Part shown: one piece after another, positions 24,965-33,600 of the stretch
How positions within the stretch are numbered: position 1 is the stretch's first letter
How the letters are laid out: each line of letters opens with the position of its first letter
DNA from: Candidatus Litorirhabdus singularis
GTDB lineage: Bacteria > Pseudomonadota > Gammaproteobacteria > Pseudomonadales > Halieaceae
Reading direction: 5' to 3'
Assembly (NCBI RefSeq): GCF_026262625.1
Contig: NZ_SHNN01000001.1
Coordinates: 1,054,001-1,118,000 of the forward strand
Length of the DNA: 64,000 nt
Position numbers and translations under genes: made by a program
Notes under the pieces: model-generated
Told to the model about the DNA's origin: nothing
Databases searched by the model: none
The model's input: only the letters and a program-made list of their open reading frames with translations

Positions 24965-25599
24965 GCGATATTAAAGCACTGGTAGACGGCTTCAGCGGTT
25001 TTAGAAACCAATATATGAAGGACAGTAGCGGGCGCTATAAAGGCCTGGCTGACTATGGCCCGCATTCGCGGATACTGGTGATTGCGTGCTGTGACTCACG
25101 TGCAGATCCAGCCATTATCACCAACTCCTCGACCGGGGATATGATGGTGATTCGCAATATCGCCAATCTGGTGCCGCCACATTTAGCGGTCAGTGAGTTT
25201 CAGGAGACCGACGCGGCGCTGGAATTTGCTTCCTTGTACCTGGAGCTGGAACATATCATTGTGTTGGGGCATTCGCGCTGCGGCGGGGTGCGCAGTCTGT
25301 TAACCCGATTAATCGATGACATGGTTCCTGATAGCGCGCTGGACAGTTGGATGAGTGTGGCTGAGCCGGCGGCAAAATCGGTATTGGCAGACATGCCCGA
25401 CGCCTCTCTGGATGATCAGGCCTGCGCCTGCTCGCGGCGCGCACTGGTGGCGTCGTTGGACAATCTGCGACATTATCCGGGAGTGGCCAAACGTCTCGAT
25501 GCTGGCCAACTGCAGCTCCATGGTTGGTACTTCAACCTCGCCAGCGGTGAGCTGCAAGCCTGGGACGAGGAAGGGCAGGAGTACGTGGAGTTGGTCTGA
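24961..25599 (+). CDS. Beta-class carbonic anhydrase
   Basis: A 212-residue zinc enzyme for the reversible hydration of CO2. The zinc ligands are Cys43 in ACCDSRADP and, near residue 100, the His and Cys of LGHSRCGGVRSL; the Asp-Arg pair of the CxDSR motif is intact. The GDMMVIRNIANLVPP strand is typical. The start overlaps the GH13 stop by four bases (ATGA), so it is translated with the glucosylglycerate genes. That pairing is odd, as carbonic anhydrases normally supply bicarbonate for carboxylases or pH control. It is the last gene of the operon; the crotonase gene comes 104 bases later. Confidence 0.93.
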   Translation: MSDIKALVDGFSGFRNQYMKDSSGRYKGLADYGPHSRILVIACCDSRADPAIITNSSTGDMMVIRNIANLVPPHLAVSEFQETDAALEFASLYLELEHIIVLGHSRCGGVRSLLTRLIDDMVPDSALDSWMSVAEPAAKSVLADMPDASLDDQACACSRRALVASLDNLRHYPGVAKRLDAGQLQLHGWYFNLASGELQAWDEEGQEYVELV

Positions 25600-25703
25600 C
25601 GCTAAACCGCAGAGCCTTGTACAGACGCTGGCGGGCTGGCGTACTATATCGCCTATTGCAAGCGCGCCGCTGTGGCGCTGTCTAACCCTTCACAGGAATT
25701 CAT

Positions 25704-26510
25704 ATGAGCGCCATCCTCTTTGAAAAGCGCGGCCAACAGGCCTGGATTACCCTCAATCGCCCCCAGCACAAAAACATTATGAACGGCGAGATGTTTGTGC
25801 AACTGGCTGATGCCTGGCAGGAGGTGCGTGATGACTCTGCGATTAGGGTGGCGGTTGTGACTGCAGCCGGCGATCGTGACTTTTGCTGCGGCGGTGATCT
25901 CGGTGAACTGATTCCGCTGTGGACTGGCGCGCGCCAGCCGCAAAATGAGTTAGAGCAGCGCTTGCTGGATGACCCCATGATCCCAGACAAAATTATGCTC
26001 AAAGGCGAGCCTCTGTATAAGCCGATAATTGCTGCCATTAATGGCCGCGCGCTGGGTGGAGGCACCGAGTTGTTGCAGGCCACTGATATTCGTATAGCGG
26101 CTGACCATGCGCAGTTCGGTCTGCCCGAACCTCGCGCTGGAGTAGTGCCCGGGGCTGGCTCTATGGTGCGGCTGGCGCGACAATTACCCTACGCGCATGC
26201 CATGAAGATCTTGTTAGGTGGTGAACCGGTGTCTGCCGCTGAGGCGCTGGCCATGGGTCTGGTGTCTGAAGTAGTGCCGTTGGAGCAACTGCAGGCGCGA
26301 GCTGAGCACTATGCCGAGAATGTCTGTCGCCAGGCTCCGCTGGCATTGCAGGCCATCAAACGCACTGCAATCGAAACCCACACTCAGTCCTGGGCTGATG
26401 CCTATAGTTTTGAAATGGAGCAGGCGGGAGCGGTGATGATGAGTAAAGACGCCCGCGAAGGGCCGCGCGCGTTCAAGGAAAAACGCGCGCCGGAGTTTCG
26501 CGGCGAGTAG
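25704..26510 (+). CDS. Enoyl-CoA hydratase/isomerase family protein
   Basis: A 268-residue crotonase-fold enzyme. The first oxyanion-hole block is FCCGGDLGEL, and the second is RALGGGTELLQATDIR. A Glu in FGLPEPRAGVVPGAG lies where hydratases keep a catalytic Glu. It would act on an enoyl-CoA or related thioester. AGGA precedes the ATG by about eight bases. It probably belongs to beta-oxidation or to a side-chain pathway such as the island at 2-11 kb; the acyl chain is unknown. It is convergent with the RDD gene. Confidence 0.9.
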   Translation: MSAILFEKRGQQAWITLNRPQHKNIMNGEMFVQLADAWQEVRDDSAIRVAVVTAAGDRDFCCGGDLGELIPLWTGARQPQNELEQRLLDDPMIPDKIMLKGEPLYKPIIAAINGRALGGGTELLQATDIRIAADHAQFGLPEPRAGVVPGAGSMVRLARQLPYAHAMKILLGGEPVSAAEALAMGLVSEVVPLEQLQARAEHYAENVCRQAPLALQAIKRTAIETHTQSWADAYSFEMEQAGAVMMSKDAREGPRAFKEKRAPEFRGE

Positions 26511-26534
26511 TGGGGCTTGGCTGTCAGGCTGTGG

Positions 26535-26975
26535 TTACGCGTCGGGGTCGTAAATGACCACTGTGCGCGCCAGTTTGTCGTGCCAGCCCTGTTTGCGTTT
26601 GTCGAAACCTACCCAGATAAGGCCCAGCAATAGCGGTATCGTCGACACATAGTAGCCAAGGTAGCGGCCGATCAAATGACCGGTATCAGGTTTGCCGCCG
26701 GTACGAGCATCGACAATTTTTAGCTTCAATAGCATTTTCCCAGGGGTAGCCGAGCGGTAAACCCAGAACGCAACTGCCGCGACTGCCGGGGCCAGATAGT
26801 TTAGCAGCAAGTCCCAGAGCCGGGGCTCGGTTGAGATAGTGGTCCAATAACTACTGCCATAGATGAACGTTAACAAAGGTGCCAGCAACAATATGAAAAG
26901 CACCGTGTCTATCAAGCTGGCCGCAACTCGAATCCAGAATCCCGCGTAGCGGGGCTCCTGTGCAGTTTCTGTCAC
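26535..26975 (-). CDS. RDD family membrane protein
   Basis: A 146-residue membrane protein with four hydrophobic segments. The family signature is in the first helix: YAGFWIRVAASLIDTVL, the R-x-A-x-x-x-D pattern that names the RDD family. SATPGKMLLKLKIVDARTGG is also typical. RDD proteins are poorly defined; some have been linked to ion exchange. The start is GTG at 26975, three bases after the VOC stop, and the GGAG that would serve it lies inside the VOC gene. That suggests coupling with the VOC gene. Confidence 0.88.
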   Translation of the reverse strand: MTETAQEPRYAGFWIRVAASLIDTVLFILLLAPLLTFIYGSSYWTTISTEPRLWDLLLNYLAPAVAAVAFWVYRSATPGKMLLKLKIVDARTGGKPDTGHLIGRYLGYYVSTIPLLLGLIWVGFDKRKQGWHDKLARTVVIYDPDA

Positions 26976-26977
26976 AT

Positions 26978-27505
26978 CTAGTCTCCGGGCAATTCGATAA
27001 AAGTCTGACCGGCGCTGTTTGAATTTGCCGCAGCCTTTATAAGCGCGTAAAAATCACGTATCTGCGCACCGTCCTGATACAGCTCAGTCATGTGGCCCAG
27101 CTGTGCACTGGTATCAACAAAGGCAAAAGCGAGACCGCCTGCCTCTGCTTGCAGCGCGGTGGTGAAGCCTTGTTGCCGGTAAGCCTTTAACTCAGCGGGC
27201 AGGTCGGTAGCAAAGCGTGCCATATGATGCAGGCCCCAATGCTCTGGTGCGTATAAATCTCTAAACGGCGATGGGCCGGGATTATGCTGTTGTACTAACT
27301 CCACCATCAGGTCGCCGTATTGACCGTAAGCAGAACTGTGGTCAAGCACCGCCGGCTCGCCGCGATACAGGCAATTTTGCAGCGGTATATGCTCCATCAC
27401 CAGAAATGGGCCGGCGCCCCAGGTCTTTGCCCAGTATTCTGCTGCGGCATGTACGTCTTCGACGAAATAGGCCGCCTGAACGAAACCACCTGCTTCTATT
27501 TTCAT
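26978..27505 (-). CDS. VOC-superfamily protein, paralogue of the 13233 gene
   Basis: A 175-residue vicinal-oxygen-chelate protein. It shares with the product at 13233-13787 the pattern GPF-x-x-x-EHI, a YGDLMVELVQQH strand and a GLHHMARFATD strand, including the likely metal-ligand His and Glu residues. I use the ATG at 27505, one base after the CDGSH stop; a GTG at 27529 would extend it into that gene. It forms a tight operon with the CDGSH gene upstream and RDD downstream. Substrate unknown. Confidence 0.8.
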   Translation of the reverse strand: MKIEAGGFVQAAYFVEDVHAAAEYWAKTWGAGPFLVMEHIPLQNCLYRGEPAVLDHSSAYGQYGDLMVELVQQHNPGPSPFRDLYAPEHWGLHHMARFATDLPAELKAYRQQGFTTALQAEAGGLAFAFVDTSAQLGHMTELYQDGAQIRDFYALIKAAANSNSAGQTFIELPGD

Positions 27506-27506
27506 C

Positions 27507-27743
27507 TCAGTTGCTATGACTGCCGTCACACATGGGTTGCCCGGCCGTGGCCTTACAGCCGCAGAAAAACACCTTTTTACTCTCCGTGGCTTCGTACTTT
27601 AGTGGCACAAAGTCGCTGCCTTGATGCGAGCCATCACAGAAAGGTTGGCTGGCGCTTTTACCACAGGAACACCAGAAATAGGCTTTGCCTGCTTCTACTT
27701 CCACCGCAAAAGGGCTATCGGCTGCTCTAACAGGGTCGCTCAT
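27507..27743 (-). CDS. CDGSH iron-sulfur domain protein
   Basis: A 78-residue protein with two CDGSH-type [2Fe-2S] motifs. The first is C-S-C-G-K-S-x-x-Q-P-F-C-D-G-S-H, near residues 25-40. The second is C-G-C-K-A-x-x-x-Q-P-M-C-D-G-S-H at the C-terminus. Each would bind a cluster with three Cys and one His. The start ATG at 27743 has AAGGAA upstream. Two-motif small proteins of this kind are soluble and relate to the MiNT-like group, with suggested roles in redox or iron-sulfur handling. It leads the operon with the VOC and RDD genes. Confidence 0.88.
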   Translation of the reverse strand: MSDPVRAADSPFAVEVEAGKAYFWCSCGKSASQPFCDGSHQGSDFVPLKYEATESKKVFFCGCKATAGQPMCDGSHSN

Positions 27744-27817
27744 ATTCGATTTCCTTATTTTAGAATGTTTGCTGACTGCCGTTGAGTATAGGCCATTGCT
27801 TGATTGCCGGCTCAACC

Positions 27818-28273
27818 CTAGTCTAATAACTTGATGGGCATGCTGGCGCCGTCGGCACCCACACTGAAAACAGCGTCTTTGTATTTTGGCGGTCCGTATT
27901 TGGGTACCGCGCCATTACTTAGCCCTAGCGGTTCTTTGGGGATGCCAATAAAATTGGTGTCCATTTTGCCGTTATCATTATTATCGTGATGCACTGAGAC
28001 GGCGTACTCGCCTGGCTCTACCTCGAAGCTGGTCGTGATAATGCCTTCAACCATGGACTCGCTGATACGCAGCTGTTTGGTGGCAAATACCCTGTCGCTC
28101 AGCCAGTCGTCCGGGTTATTGTAAAGCGTAATATTGAGCGCTCCGACGTCGGATTTGATGTCGCTAACAGTGACGGTTAGTTCGGTTGCCCCGCTGCTAT
28201 TACTCAATAAAAGCGCGCCAAACGCAGCTGTTGCCAATAGACACTTCACTGAACTATCCCCCGAAAATTTCAT
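27818..28273 (-). CDS. DUF2141 domain periplasmic protein
   Basis: A 151-residue exported protein. An N-terminal signal peptide (hydrophobic CLLATAAFGALLLS, cleavage near SSGA|TE) precedes a beta-rich domain. The domain has DVGALNITLYNNPDDWL, PGEYAVSVHHDNNDNGKMD and a GIPKEPLGLSNGA stretch, which match the DUF2141 family. The DNNDNGKMDTN loop resembles a calcium-binding site, but that is inference. Function is unknown in the family. It stands upstream of the CDGSH gene with a 74-base gap. Confidence 0.88.
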   Translation of the reverse strand: MKFSGDSSVKCLLATAAFGALLLSNSSGATELTVTVSDIKSDVGALNITLYNNPDDWLSDRVFATKQLRISESMVEGIITTSFEVEPGEYAVSVHHDNNDNGKMDTNFIGIPKEPLGLSNGAVPKYGPPKYKDAVFSVGADGASMPIKLLD

Positions 28274-28399
28274 TACCTGTCTCCCAGCGCAAGACGATCT
28301 GCCTGTCGATTTTTGTTGTTGTTGATAAGGCCCTGCGGTGATTCTATCTGTTCTGCTTTGTTGTACAAGTTCTGGCTGAACCAGTGGTTTTTAGGTGGC

Positions 28400-28428
28400 A
28401 AAAAAAACGCCCCTGATGCGGGGCGTTT
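28400..28428 (-). terminator. Rho-independent terminator for the PilY1-like gene
   Basis: On the minus strand the order is AAACGCCCC, a six-base loop, GGGGCGTTT, then a run of T (eight in all). The stem covers 28405-28428 and the T-run 28400-28407. It lies 42 bases past the PilY1-like stop. A perfect 9-bp stem with a U-tract is a textbook intrinsic terminator. Confidence 0.85.
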
Positions 28429-28470
28429 AAAGTGCTTTTGTATAGGACCTGATGTCCAGATAAGAGCCAG

Positions 28471-31400
28471 CTAGTCCGCGATAATATCCACCCAGGTGCG
28501 GCGTCCGGGGAAGTAGTTGGGGCCTACGGTGATACCGAGGTTCTCGGCACTACCACCAACGATATTGGGCACGCCATCTGTGCTGTCGAGTCCGCCGCCG
28601 GTATCTATGCCGTCACCGTAGCGCAACAGGGCTTCAATGGCAGCCAAGGCCTGCAGATCCTGATAGAACTGGTTAGAGCAAAGGCCAGTCAGGTCGCATC
28701 GGCTGATTTCTTGATCTACATCGGTGATGCCCAGGTCGTCCAGCAACTCCTGGAACTCCTCCTCATCAATGGTCAGTTCGTCGCGCGCGGCAAGCACATC
28801 GGCTACCCAGTCGGTATCGCCATAGCAGGCACCACCGGGATAGTGCCAGAATATTGTCGACTCCCACAGGACGTCGGGGGTGCCCTGGCCGGATGGAATG
28901 CCACGCAGCCCACCGAAGATCTCTATGGGCTCTATGCTGCCGGATTCATCGAGGTCCTCCTGCATCGCCACCTGAGTGCCGTCGGTCAGCAGGATTGTCT
29001 CGGTATAATCATCCGGAGTCTGGATGATTAAATTGTCCAGTGGATTGCTGCCGCCAGTCAAGGTACTGAGACTGACTGCCTGTGTGACTAGTGATCCGTT
29101 ACGGTAGCGGCCCTGAGTTACGGCATCCGAACCGTTAACACAGCCCGTATTGGTAGGGTGCAACCCTCCCGCTACGATGGCCATATCGTTAAAGGAGTGG
29201 CGCACGGTGCTGCCGTCGCTTGAAGTAGACAGGCCTCCGGCAGTAAAGATCAGCGAATTGCCATTACCGTCGGTGATGTCGCTGCTGCCGTCCCAGTCGT
29301 AAAGCGCCTTGTGAATCATGACCTGGTATTCCACCACGTTGTACTGCTCTGTACCCAGTGTCATTACACTGCCTGGTGACAACTCGCCGTTGGCGATAAT
29401 GATCACAAAGCGGGTGTCCTGTGGAATGAAGGCCGCATCGTCCAGCTCGGCATGACCATTGGCACCCCCAGTGTTAATAGCTAGATAGTCCACGTAAACC
29501 TGTTCGGTTTTCTTGTCGTATTCGTGGGTATGTTTGTAGGTTTTACCGCCCACGCCGCCCGTATCTGCTGGCTTGCCTTTTTTGGCCTTGCCCGCCTTGG
29601 CATTGTAGTAATCTGTATCAACGTCAACGTGGCCGCCAACAAAGCCGGCGGTACAGTCTTCGGTACAGGGCTGATTGCCGCCCGCTACTGGCGGCACAAT
29701 GTAGTTGAACAACTGGGTGTCAACCCCCTGACCTATTCTGGCGATTGTCGCCTCGGACATTACACCTGAGGCTTGCTGCCACATGACGGGGATATCATCC
29801 GTATCGTCCAGCACCACATCACCATTGCCGTCGATCAGGTCGTCCACAGTCAAGGTAGTCGTCTTGTTGAGATCGAAGATGGGCTTACCGGGGTCACCCC
29901 CATCCAGATAGGCGGCTTCGAGCAACCAGTTTTCACGTGTGCCGGGGTTAGTGATAGTGACTTTGAGGCGACCTGCGCGCAGCTGCGGCGGCTGCAATAC
30001 GCGATAGCCGGCGGGTAGCTCTACTTTCCAACCGTGTTGATTGCTCCAATTTATGGGGCCAGGTTCGGGGGTGAAAGTGCTGACTACTTCCGTGATGGTG
30101 CCGGAAGTATACTCGAGGCTTTCGCTGCGCAGCGGTTGCGCCAGCAGCGACTGACTATTCGCCGCTACCGGGGTGCTGCCTGTATCCCAGATGCCGAACA
30201 ATGCCTGCGTAGCGGTGGTATCCAAGTCAGCATCGGAGAATAATTGGCCAGTGCCGAACATAACAATAAGGCCGGTGCTGGGATGCAGTGTCACATCTGG
30301 CGCCAGAGTAATTGGTTGGGTGACGTCTCCGGTATGCAGCGGGGTTCCGTTGTAGGCTACGATCCACAGCGCCGGGTTGGTCTTGCTAAGATCGAACTTC
30401 CACATATTGCCATTCAGATCACCCGCGAAGACCACATCTACAGTGCCGTTGCGATCAAGGTCGATAGCTGCCGGGGAGGACAGGCCGTTCTGCGGATTAC
30501 CGTTACCACGAATACCTGTATTGATGCGTATCACGGCACCATCGGAGAGGCGCACCAGGATCAATTTGGCTCTGGCGTTCACACTGTTATAACCGTTGCC
30601 GAATATTGCATAGTACTTGCCATCGTTCAGTTTGCTGATGGTGGCTTTGCCAAAGGAATAGCCGATATCGTCGCCATAGGTGGCATTGTTGGCGTCTAGC
30701 TCCCACATCACTTTATCATCACGTGCGCGAACCGAAATGGCGTCCTCTTCCTGCAGATTTGGGTTGGTGATGTCCAGTGCGTACCAGCCCTTGCCCCCTG
30801 AGCCCAAGCCGCCAACCAGAACGCTGCGCCAGGCTTCACTGCTACCGCCGGTTTTATCAATGTAGACGTCAGCAACGCTGAGCTGACCGTCGACAAAGTA
30901 ATGGTGCTCATAAGGCCGTCCAGCGAGTCGATCCAGTTCGCCGATCAGGATTGAGGGGATATAGGCGTAGACTTCTTTGCCAGATGTTGCGGTGCCCGAT
31001 GTGGCATCAAAAACGTGTAGCATGCCGTCATTGGCCCCGACGTAAACCCGCGGTGGGCGGCTTGCCTTGCTGATGGCCCAAGCGGCGTAGCCGTCAGCGG
31101 TAAGTGCGGCGTTGGGTTTCGCGACATAGACCGGTTGTGAATGAATGATGTCACCGAGGAGCGAGTAGCGGGTGCGATAGGCTTCACCTAGCGGGTGTTC
31201 ATTACGACGATCGCCGCGTACGTAATTTAAGATGGTGCTGGTGACAGCGGTTTCGCCGTCTATTTCCCTATTTCGCGCCTCATCATCGAGGGCGGCTTTT
31301 TGGTCGTTGGACAGGTTAGCCCAGCGGAAACCTACCTGCGCGCTGCCGTCATAGGTGATAATCTTGCGAGAGACATCCCAGTAGTTGCTTGACGTGTTCT

Positions 31401-31785
31401 CAAAACGCCAGTGCGCAGACCAGTTGGTCTGTGGGTTGGCATTGGTTGGAGATAGCCCGGATACATCGACCGTGGTGGTAAGCGCTCCCAAGTTGCTCAC
31501 TGAGTATTCGATCAGGTCGCCCTGCCAGGCGCCGTTTTCAAACCAGGTGCGGTAGGCCTTGACGTTACCCTTGGACAAGTCCGTATCGGTCAGTGTTAGT
31601 GGCGCAACCGAGCCCAGCGGTTGGCGTATTGGATCAAAGCTTGGTGCCGCTGAAACTGTGCCTGCGCCGGCCAGAGCCAGTGCCATTAGCAGTGCGTTGG
31701 CACGGTTCAGGCCGCTGCGGGCGGGAGCTGCAGCGGTCAAAAATGGGCGAATGATGCTGTTATCTAGGTCAGTGTTCTCGGCCAT
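28471..31785 (-). CDS. PilY1-like type IV pilus-associated protein
   Basis: A very large, 1104-residue exported protein. A signal peptide with a long n-region ends near GTVSA|AP. The middle region is the PilC/PilY1 beta-propeller: RVYVGANDGMLHVFDA, AYIPSILIGELDRL, HHYFVDGQLSVADVYID and SVLVGGLGSGGKGWYALDI are family-typical. DLDRNGTVDVVFAGDLNGN looks like a calcium-binding loop. PilY1 acts in pilus biogenesis, adhesion and surface sensing. The C-terminal third (from about 700) is unlike standard PilY1 and holds aspartate-rich repeats. Pilus genes pilVWX or fimU are not beside it, so it may be an orphan adhesin. Confidence 0.85.
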   Translation of the reverse strand: MAENTDLDNSIIRPFLTAAAPARSGLNRANALLMALALAGAGTVSAAPSFDPIRQPLGSVAPLTLTDTDLSKGNVKAYRTWFENGAWQGDLIEYSVSNLGALTTTVDVSGLSPTNANPQTNWSAHWRFENTSSNYWDVSRKIITYDGSAQVGFRWANLSNDQKAALDDEARNREIDGETAVTSTILNYVRGDRRNEHPLGEAYRTRYSLLGDIIHSQPVYVAKPNAALTADGYAAWAISKASRPPRVYVGANDGMLHVFDATSGTATSGKEVYAYIPSILIGELDRLAGRPYEHHYFVDGQLSVADVYIDKTGGSSEAWRSVLVGGLGSGGKGWYALDITNPNLQEEDAISVRARDDKVMWELDANNATYGDDIGYSFGKATISKLNDGKYYAIFGNGYNSVNARAKLILVRLSDGAVIRINTGIRGNGNPQNGLSSPAAIDLDRNGTVDVVFAGDLNGNMWKFDLSKTNPALWIVAYNGTPLHTGDVTQPITLAPDVTLHPSTGLIVMFGTGQLFSDADLDTTATQALFGIWDTGSTPVAANSQSLLAQPLRSESLEYTSGTITEVVSTFTPEPGPINWSNQHGWKVELPAGYRVLQPPQLRAGRLKVTITNPGTRENWLLEAAYLDGGDPGKPIFDLNKTTTLTVDDLIDGNGDVVLDDTDDIPVMWQQASGVMSEATIARIGQGVDTQLFNYIVPPVAGGNQPCTEDCTAGFVGGHVDVDTDYYNAKAGKAKKGKPADTGGVGGKTYKHTHEYDKKTEQVYVDYLAINTGGANGHAELDDAAFIPQDTRFVIIIANGELSPGSVMTLGTEQYNVVEYQVMIHKALYDWDGSSDITDGNGNSLIFTAGGLSTSSDGSTVRHSFNDMAIVAGGLHPTNTGCVNGSDAVTQGRYRNGSLVTQAVSLSTLTGGSNPLDNLIIQTPDDYTETILLTDGTQVAMQEDLDESGSIEPIEIFGGLRGIPSGQGTPDVLWESTIFWHYPGGACYGDTDWVADVLAARDELTIDEEEFQELLDDLGITDVDQEISRCDLTGLCSNQFYQDLQALAAIEALLRYGDGIDTGGGLDSTDGVPNIVGGSAENLGITVGPNYFPGRRTWVDIIAD

Positions 31786-32146
31786 GGTTACACTCTCTTG
31801 GCGCCTTCACAGCGCGCTAACTTGCTGTATTAAGTCGCGAATGATTCCATTGTGGAATAGCACCCTGTGGCTCGGCATCTAACTACTGAACAGGGTCTTC
31901 GCGCACTTGTACTGATGCTGCAATAATCCCACATTTGAAAACCCCGATGTTGAACACGTGTCACAGAATTGGGATAAAAGTGGTGTGTCAAAAATACTGC
32001 AAAATCGATATCGCGGACTTATAAAACGCTGGTTTTGTCTGGGCATCCGCCCGCATACATAATGATTGCGGGGACTTTAAGCTCAGGGAGGTATTTTACT
32101 ACAGGGCCTGAGTTTGCAGGTTACCGTTCATCGGTCTGACCGACGG
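31786..32146. other. Intergenic region upstream of the PilY1-like gene
   Basis: 361 bases between the PilY1-like start and the MscS stop, both on the minus strand. TCGGTC-T-GACCGA (32131-32143) is a perfect dyad just past the MscS stop. CTCAGG/CCTGAG (32082-32087, 32107-32112) is another short inverted repeat. It should carry the pilY1 promoter, but I see no clear -35/-10. I see no small gene. Confidence 0.5.
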
Positions 32147-33199
32147 TTAGTCGGGTTTGCTCTGCTCAATAGAGTTTTTGAGCCAGATTTCGCGCGCTTC
32201 GGCGGCACTGACACGCTGCTCCAGCGCCACCTGTTCATCGTCGCTGGCATTTTTGAGCTCGGCTTTCAGTTCCTTCAGCTCTGACTTTGTCGTATCCAGA
32301 TCGACCTGTAACTGCTCCTGGTTAGTGGCTTCCTCGGCTTTATCGAAGATCCGCTCTTCGGGCACTTCTGTCAGTGTCTGCGGGGTGGAATGCAGCACCG
32401 GTTGCGCGGGTATCACTCGTTGTGTGGGGTCCAGAGCGCGCTGATTCATAAAAGAGGGAGACACAATCTCCACGCCGTGCCCGTGCAACATCTCCAGCGC
32501 CTTTTTGCGCAAATTGGAGCGCGCGGTGATCAGGTTGCGGGTCTCGGCCAGAAATCCGGCTACGCGGTAGCTGACGGCATGGTCGAGCAGTTCCTGCACC
32601 AGCACAAACGGATCTTCCAACCCGGCGGCCTCGGCAGCTTCGGTCAACAACGTTTCTACTTGGGGATAGGGGATATCATAGCCCAGTGACAAATCAGCAG
32701 CTATTACCGTGCCGTCGCGGTGTAACACGGTGAGTGGGTTATTGACTAACAGGATGTTGGGCAATGTGGTGATATCGCGCAACTCCGTCTGTATTTTGGT
32801 TTGCAGCAAATTGCGCTTAGTGACCCGGCCAAATTCTCCGTTCACCCTAACGTAATCGCCGGTGCGGATAGTGCCGCTGCTTTGCAGCATCAACCCCGCC
32901 ATGGCGTTGGCGACAAAGGTGGTGGCTGACAGCGCAATCACCGCGGTCAGTATCACCCCCAATAGACTGAGAATCTGTCCTTGGGTTTCGTCGGTGATCG
33001 GGAGTAGTACGATCACACCTACCAGGGCGAACGCGGCTAGCACCAGACTGATGAACTGTGCGGTGGTGGATGAGCCGCTGGCCTTGCCCTCACGGCCCCG
33101 GCGCAGCACCAGATTGAGCACCGTAATTACCAGGAAAGTAGTAATGGCTATGCCCAGGGCAGGGAACAGGTCTTCAATCAGTTGCAGTACATTTTGCAT
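32147..33199 (-). CDS. Small-conductance mechanosensitive channel (MscS family)
   Basis: A 350-residue inner-membrane channel. Three hydrophobic segments occupy about residues 12-30, 47-68 and 78-105, the last being the pore-lining type with ALSATTFVANAMAGLML. The cytoplasmic beta domain follows, with GTIRTGDYVRVNGEFGRV and LPNILLVNNPLTVLHRDG typical of MscS. The C-terminus (about 275-350) is a charged coiled coil not found in short MscS. The channel opens when turgor rises and releases solutes on osmotic downshock. This fits a genome that also makes glucosylglycerate. Confidence 0.88.
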   Translation of the reverse strand: MQNVLQLIEDLFPALGIAITTFLVITVLNLVLRRGREGKASGSSTTAQFISLVLAAFALVGVIVLLPITDETQGQILSLLGVILTAVIALSATTFVANAMAGLMLQSSGTIRTGDYVRVNGEFGRVTKRNLLQTKIQTELRDITTLPNILLVNNPLTVLHRDGTVIAADLSLGYDIPYPQVETLLTEAAEAAGLEDPFVLVQELLDHAVSYRVAGFLAETRNLITARSNLRKKALEMLHGHGVEIVSPSFMNQRALDPTQRVIPAQPVLHSTPQTLTEVPEERIFDKAEEATNQEQLQVDLDTTKSELKELKAELKNASDDEQVALEQRVSAAEAREIWLKNSIEQSKPD

Positions 33200-33600
33200 A
33201 ACGGAGGCACGTTGAGTTTAGGTTAGTGTAATACCTGCGTCGTCGCTTAGCTATGAGCCTGCCTGCCGGTGCGAGTCGGAATCTGCCTGGCTACTGAGTA
33301 ATTTCCTAGGCAATTGAATAACTTAGAGTTCCCCTCAATGTGAATATTGCCCATATTTTTCACTGCAAGCCCTGCACGGGTGGGCTACGGTTCACACAAG
33401 GTAGTTGTCATAAGCTATATGACAAGGTAGTAGCCGATCTAGCGCAATAAGATAGCGCTTCAATAACAGTCCCGCTAAGGGCTATGCGGTCAGAGTAATC
33501 GCAGTGTCAGCTAGCAACGGCTTAATGCTCGACATGTTAAAAAATGAGTTTGTAAGACTCACAACAATGAGAAGAACACCCAATTTTCTGGAGGTAGAGG
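33200..33600. other. Divergent intergenic region before the TonB-dependent receptor
   Basis: 401 bases between divergent mscS and the receptor gene. It holds the 21-base palindrome at 33405-33425 listed separately, and TAGCGC twice as a direct repeat (near 33438 and 33452). A strong ribosome-binding site, GGAGG with a further GAGG, stands directly before the receptor ATG. No small gene is visible. Confidence 0.55.
33405..33425. promoter_or_regulatory. Palindromic operator candidate
   Basis: TTGTCATA, five bases, then TATGACAA form a perfect 8-bp inverted repeat with a central AGCTA. The two halves are one helical turn apart between centres. It sits about 180 bases before the TonB-dependent receptor ATG, so it may bind a dimeric regulator of the receptor. 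The regulator is unknown. Confidence 0.4.
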
